From assembly GCF_026278245.1 (NCBI RefSeq), contig NZ_CP111079.1, forward strand, positions 870,501 through 934,500: a stretch of 64,000 nt of DNA, read 5' to 3'. The notes below the pieces were generated by a model. The model had not been told where the DNA came from and did not search any database. It was given only the letters and a program-made list of their open reading frames with translations. Position 1 is the stretch's first letter; the number at the start of each line of letters is the position of its first letter. Below, piece after piece: positions 60,901 to 64,000 of the stretch. Source of the DNA: Pontibacter kalidii (GTDB taxonomy: Bacteria; Bacteroidota; Bacteroidia; Cytophagales; Hymenobacteraceae). The position numbers and the translations under genes were made by a program.

Positions 60901-62490
60901 GCTTACCTGCGCGAAGTGCTGCTTAAAGTAGTTGGCCACGTGCTGGCTCTGTCGCGAGAGTACCGCCAGCGGCGTATCGGAGCCCATACTTCCCAGCGGC
61001 TCCTTGCCGGTCGTGGCCATGGGCTGGATGATGAGTTTCAGGTCTTCGGAAGTATAGCCATAGGCTTTCTGTTTCTGCCGCAACTCCTCCGGTGATACGG
61101 TGTTCAGGCAGAAAGCGGGATCCGGGCGCTGGTGCAGCTTAATACGGTTCTGCTGTATCCATTCAAAGTATGGCTTATCGTTGCAGACCAGCTGCTTGAT
61201 CTCCTCGTCTTCATAAATTCTGTTCTCCTCCAGGTCAGCGAGCAGCATCTTGCCAGGTTGCAAACGTCCACGCCGTACCACATCCTTCGGGTTCACCGGC
61301 AGCGCGCCTGCTTCCGAGGCCATCACCAACCGCCCCTGCTTTGTGATGCAGAAGCGTGCCGGTCGCAGACCGTTACGGTCCAGGGTGGCGCCGATTTGCT
61401 TGCCGTCGGTAAAGAAAAGGGCAGCAGGGCCATCCCACGGCTCCATCAGCGCTGCATGGTATTTATAAAATGCCTTCCGGTACGGGTCCATAAAGGCGTT
61501 ATCCTGCCAGGCCTCGGGCACCAGCATCATCATCACGTGGGGGAGTGGGCGCCCCGCCAGCGTGAGCAACTCTACCATGGCATCAAGGTTGGCCGAGTCG
61601 GAGTTAGCCGGGTTTGTGATCGGCAGGAGCCATTTAAGTTCTTCCTCCGTAAAGAGTGGGGAAGACATCAGTGCCTCCTTCGACTTCATCTTGGTCACGT
61701 TGCCCCGGATGGTGTTGATCTCGCCGTTGTGGGCGATAAAGCGGAAAGGCTGTGCCAGCTTCCAGTTCGGGAAGGTGTTGGTCGAGAAGCGGGAGTGGAT
61801 GAGGGCCAGGGCTGATTTAAACTCCGGGTGGCGCAGGTCGTGGTAATAGGCCTCCACCTGGTCTGTTTTCAGTTGCCCTTTATAAATAATGGTGCGCGAG
61901 GAGAAGCTGGGCATGTAAAAAGTGCCATTTTCGCCGCTCACCGTTTTGTTGATCTCGTGCGTGATGAGGCTGCGCAGTACATATAGCTTACGCTCCAACT
62001 CATCGCCGTTTATACTTGCATCTACAGGCTGCACAAACACCTGCTCAATATAAGGTTCCACCGCTTTGGCTTCGTGTCCGGGCACGCGGCCATTAACAGG
62101 CACCAGGCGATAACCCAGCAGTGTGAAGCCCAGCTGCCGGATGCACTCGTTCATCACCTGCCTGCATTTATCCCTGACCTCGTAGACAGTGGGGAAGAAG
62201 ATCATCCCAACACCATAGCTGCCTTCCTGGGGCAGTCTAATGGCAAACTCGCTCAGTTGCTTTTTAAGAAAGCTGTGTGGGAGCTGCACCAGGATGCCGG
62301 CACCGTCGCCGGTTTCAGGGTCGCTGCCTGTGGCGCCGCGGTGCTCCATGTTGGTGAGCATCGTCAGGGCATCTTTAACAATGCTATGCGATTTCTTACC
62401 ATTCAGGTTTACCACACATCCAACACCGCAGGCATCGTGCTCAAACTCGGATTTGTACAATCCTTTGGAGGCGTTTTTTAGTTTGGCCAT
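57985..62490 (-). CDS. gltB: Glutamate synthase large subunit
   Basis: GltB makes two glutamates from glutamine and 2-oxoglutarate. The 1501-residue protein begins with a short propeptide and the N-terminal nucleophile Cys in '[14 protein letters not shown]' (Cys 21), then the class II amidotransferase domain, the central domain, the FMN-binding synthase domain ('[16 protein letters not shown]', '[29 protein letters not shown]'), the 3Fe-4S cysteines in '[18 protein letters not shown]' and the C-terminal beta-helix ('[11 protein letters not shown]'). It is full length. It is first in a gltB-gltD operon. Confidence 0.97.
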   Translation of the reverse strand: [1501 protein letters not shown]

Positions 62491-62956
62491 TAGAAGGGGT
62501 TTAGGGTTTATACATCGGTTCTTATTAAGAAGAATCCATAATTTATACTTTAAATATTAGATATCCAAATTGTGTGATTTAAAAACCTGATAAATTTTAT
62601 TTGAAGATGCTGCCTATAATGTAATATGGGGTCGTAAAATTTGAGGTTTTGATACCGAATTGGAGCTTTGTTAAGGAATTGATTTTATGGTCTTCTTTTT
62701 GCCTTGCTAAGGTGCAGGTAGCAGTTCTTAGGTAGGTAGATCATTTTGGTGGAAATTAATGAAAGTGAGTCATTACTTAGGTGTATTTGAAAAGTGATAA
62801 TGTGTCTTGTGTTGTGCGGAAAGATGCGTGTTTGCTTGTAGCGAAGCCTGGCATGGGGTACAGGTAGGTGCAGGTGCCGGTTTTGCTGTTCGCTTTTTCA
62901 TTTCTGATAAAGTATTCGTTATTTCAGCTTCATATTTTCAGTTAGGATATTAGCGC
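62491..62956. other. Divergent intergenic region upstream of gltBD and the ROK gene
   Basis: 466 bases, AT-rich, between two divergently transcribed units; it must hold both promoters. TTTATACTTTAAA lies 40 bases upstream of the gltB start. I found no exact TAnnTTTG element on either side and no gene. Confidence 0.55.
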
Positions 62957-63820
62957 ATGAACCCTTTTGTACTAGGAGTTGATATTGGAGGCACGCACAT
63001 AACGGCGGCAACAGTGGACATGGAATCAAGAACGCTGCTGCCCCAGGCACAGGTGCGGGAACACATAGATGCAGGCGCCTCCCCGGAAGAAATCACGACA
63101 GCCTGGGCAGGAGCGATGAAGGCGGCTATGGAAAAGTGCACCGAGCGGGTAGGGAAGATCGGGATAGCCATGCCAGGGCCATTTGACTATACTAACGGAA
63201 TAGCGCTGATGCAGGGGCAGGGCAAATATGACGCGCTGTATGGTGTGGACGTTATCGCCATGGTAGCCGACAAACTCGGACTCTCTAAATCGGATATCCG
63301 AACCTTAAACGACGCCGCCTGCTTTCTGCAGGGAGAGGTGTTTGGTGGGGCAGCAAAAGGCTACAGCCGCGCCATCGGCGTGACCCTCGGAACCGGGTTG
63401 GGCACTGCCAGATTTAAAGATGGCTTGGCCGAAGACGCCGATCTGTGGGATACGCCTTTCGGTGAAAGTATAGCGGAGGAGTACCTGAGTTCGAGATGGT
63501 TTGTGAAGCGCTATAACGAGCTGACGGGAAAGCAAGTGCCCCATGTAAAAGCGATGGTGGACAGGTTACCGCAGGAGCCGGTGGTGGAGGAGATCTTCCG
63601 GGAATTTGGCGAGAACCTGGCCACGTTCCTGGTGCCCTTTATCCGGGAGGCGGAGCCAGAGGTATTGGTGCTGGGAGGCAACATCAGTAAGGCCTATGTC
63701 CTTTTTGAGTCCGCGCTGCGGCAGGGGCTGGAGCAGCAGCACTGCCTGATTCCTGTTAAAACGGCTATCCTTGGAGAAGAGGCTGCGCTGCTGGGGGCGG
63801 CCAGTTTGTGGGTGGAGTAG
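62957..63820 (+). CDS. ROK-family sugar kinase
   Basis: This 287-residue protein has the ROK phosphate-1 motif 'VLGVDIGGTHITAATVD' (about 5-21), 'IGIAMPGPFDYTNGIA', the catalytic Asp in 'TLNDAACFLQGEVFGG' (about 117), the phosphate-2 motif 'GVTLGTGLGTARFKDG' and the adenosine motif 'VLVLGGNISKAY'. It lacks the usual ROK zinc-binding CxCGxxGC cysteines, so it is a divergent glucokinase-like member. The sugar is unknown. Confidence 0.85.
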   Translation: MNPFVLGVDIGGTHITAATVDMESRTLLPQAQVREHIDAGASPEEITTAWAGAMKAAMEKCTERVGKIGIAMPGPFDYTNGIALMQGQGKYDALYGVDVIAMVADKLGLSKSDIRTLNDAACFLQGEVFGGAAKGYSRAIGVTLGTGLGTARFKDGLAEDADLWDTPFGESIAEEYLSSRWFVKRYNELTGKQVPHVKAMVDRLPQEPVVEEIFREFGENLATFLVPFIREAEPEVLVLGGNISKAYVLFESALRQGLEQQHCLIPVKTAILGEEAALLGAASLWVE

Positions 63821-63836
63821 GTTCACCTCACCCCAA

Positions 63837-63860
63837 CCCTCTCCTAAAAACAGGAGAGGG
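63837..63860 (+). terminator. Hairpin after the ROK gene
   Basis: CCCTCTCCT and AGGAGAGGG surround AAAAAC, 17 bases past the stop. There is no T run, so it may be part of a dispersed repeat rather than a true terminator. Confidence 0.45.
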
Positions 63861-63878
63861 AACTTTGCAGTACCGGGT

Positions 63879-63939
63879 CCAACCACCCCTGCCCCTCCTT
63901 GGCTTTTTCGAGGGCCCCTACCCCCAAGAGGGGAGCCTG
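63879..63939 (+). repeat. CCAACCACCCC repeat with internal insertion
   Basis: CCAACCACCCCTGCCCCTCC, TTGGCTTTTTCGAGGGCCCC, TACCCCCAAGAGGGGAGCCTG. The same ends as 33461 and 48966, but ~20 bases longer in the middle. Confidence 0.65.
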
Positions 63940-64000
63940 TAACTGCTTTAGCCAAAGTATAAGCTTTATAGCCTCTGCCTCTACAAGTATAACCCACCCC

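Noticed and set aside
1..64000. CRISPR arrays, rRNA or tRNA genes, prophage
   Set aside because: No regularly spaced direct repeats, no rRNA signature and no complete tRNA fold were seen; phage-like genes are isolated.

Overview
The window is chromosomal DNA from a Bacteroidota bacterium, most likely a Cytophagales member of the Hymenobacteraceae (Pontibacter-like). The evidence is a SusC/SusD pair, a type IX secretion (T9SS) C-terminal sorting domain, AGCS and HTTM membrane proteins, Bacteroidota-type small proteins, few Shine-Dalgarno sequences, and a GC-rich coding background with AT-richer islands. Genus is inferred. The most pervasive non-coding signal is the 7-mer AAGTATA/TATACTT, which recurs in both orientations, inside and between genes, far above chance.

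Layout. 1-12.1 kb: the 3' end of an AsmA-like gene, DoxX, MsrB, a phage-like small protein, two alpha/beta hydrolases, a secreted GH172/DUF2961 enzyme, a three-gene MFP/permease/ATPase ABC exporter, and a zinc alcohol dehydrogenase with a small membrane protein. 12.1-18.2 kb: a 28-bp perfect hairpin beside a short membrane-protein remnant, then anmK-susC-susD, a plausible sugar or muropeptide scavenging unit. 18.2-28 kb: SDR, HTTM protein, DUF1059, a bacterial Vms1/VLRF1-type release-factor homologue, DUF4239, a GAF protein, an orphan protein with unimolecular-spanin topology, a disordered Tyr/Gly/Arg-rich protein, small lipoproteins and a DUF6152/DUF6644-type pair. 28-34 kb: an MsbA-like ABC exporter, a cytochrome c, a DUF748 protein and repeat-rich intergenic DNA. 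34-40 kb: a T9SS-exported beta-propeller protein followed by an orphan sorting-domain tail, proline iminopeptidase and small proteins.

40-46 kb is the most mobile-looking part. It holds truA, an ASCH protein, an intact REP-associated tyrosine transposase (RAYT) bracketed by palindromic REP elements, an AT-rich orphan gene, and a decayed copy of the hrpB 5' end separated from the intact hrpB by a lipoprotein gene. Three further RAYT relics lie at 31.3, 37.8 and 41.7 kb. 46-56 kb: two divergent HrpB helicases 7 kb apart, a small export protein, an AGCS symporter and a secreted protein. 55.9-56.5 kb: a GIY-YIG nuclease gene exactly bracketed by ~108-bp near-identical inverted repeats, themselves internally palindromic; this is the best candidate for a little-described mobile or domesticated unit. 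56.5-64 kb: gltD-gltB (overlapping by one base) and a ROK-family kinase.

Functional themes are envelope maintenance and export, glycan and amino-acid uptake, glutamate synthesis, RNA and ribosome quality control (TruA, HrpB, VLRF1), and an unusually dense set of dispersed palindromic repeats, two of which are tied to a specific nuclease or transposase gene. All assignments come from reading the sequence; no database search was run.
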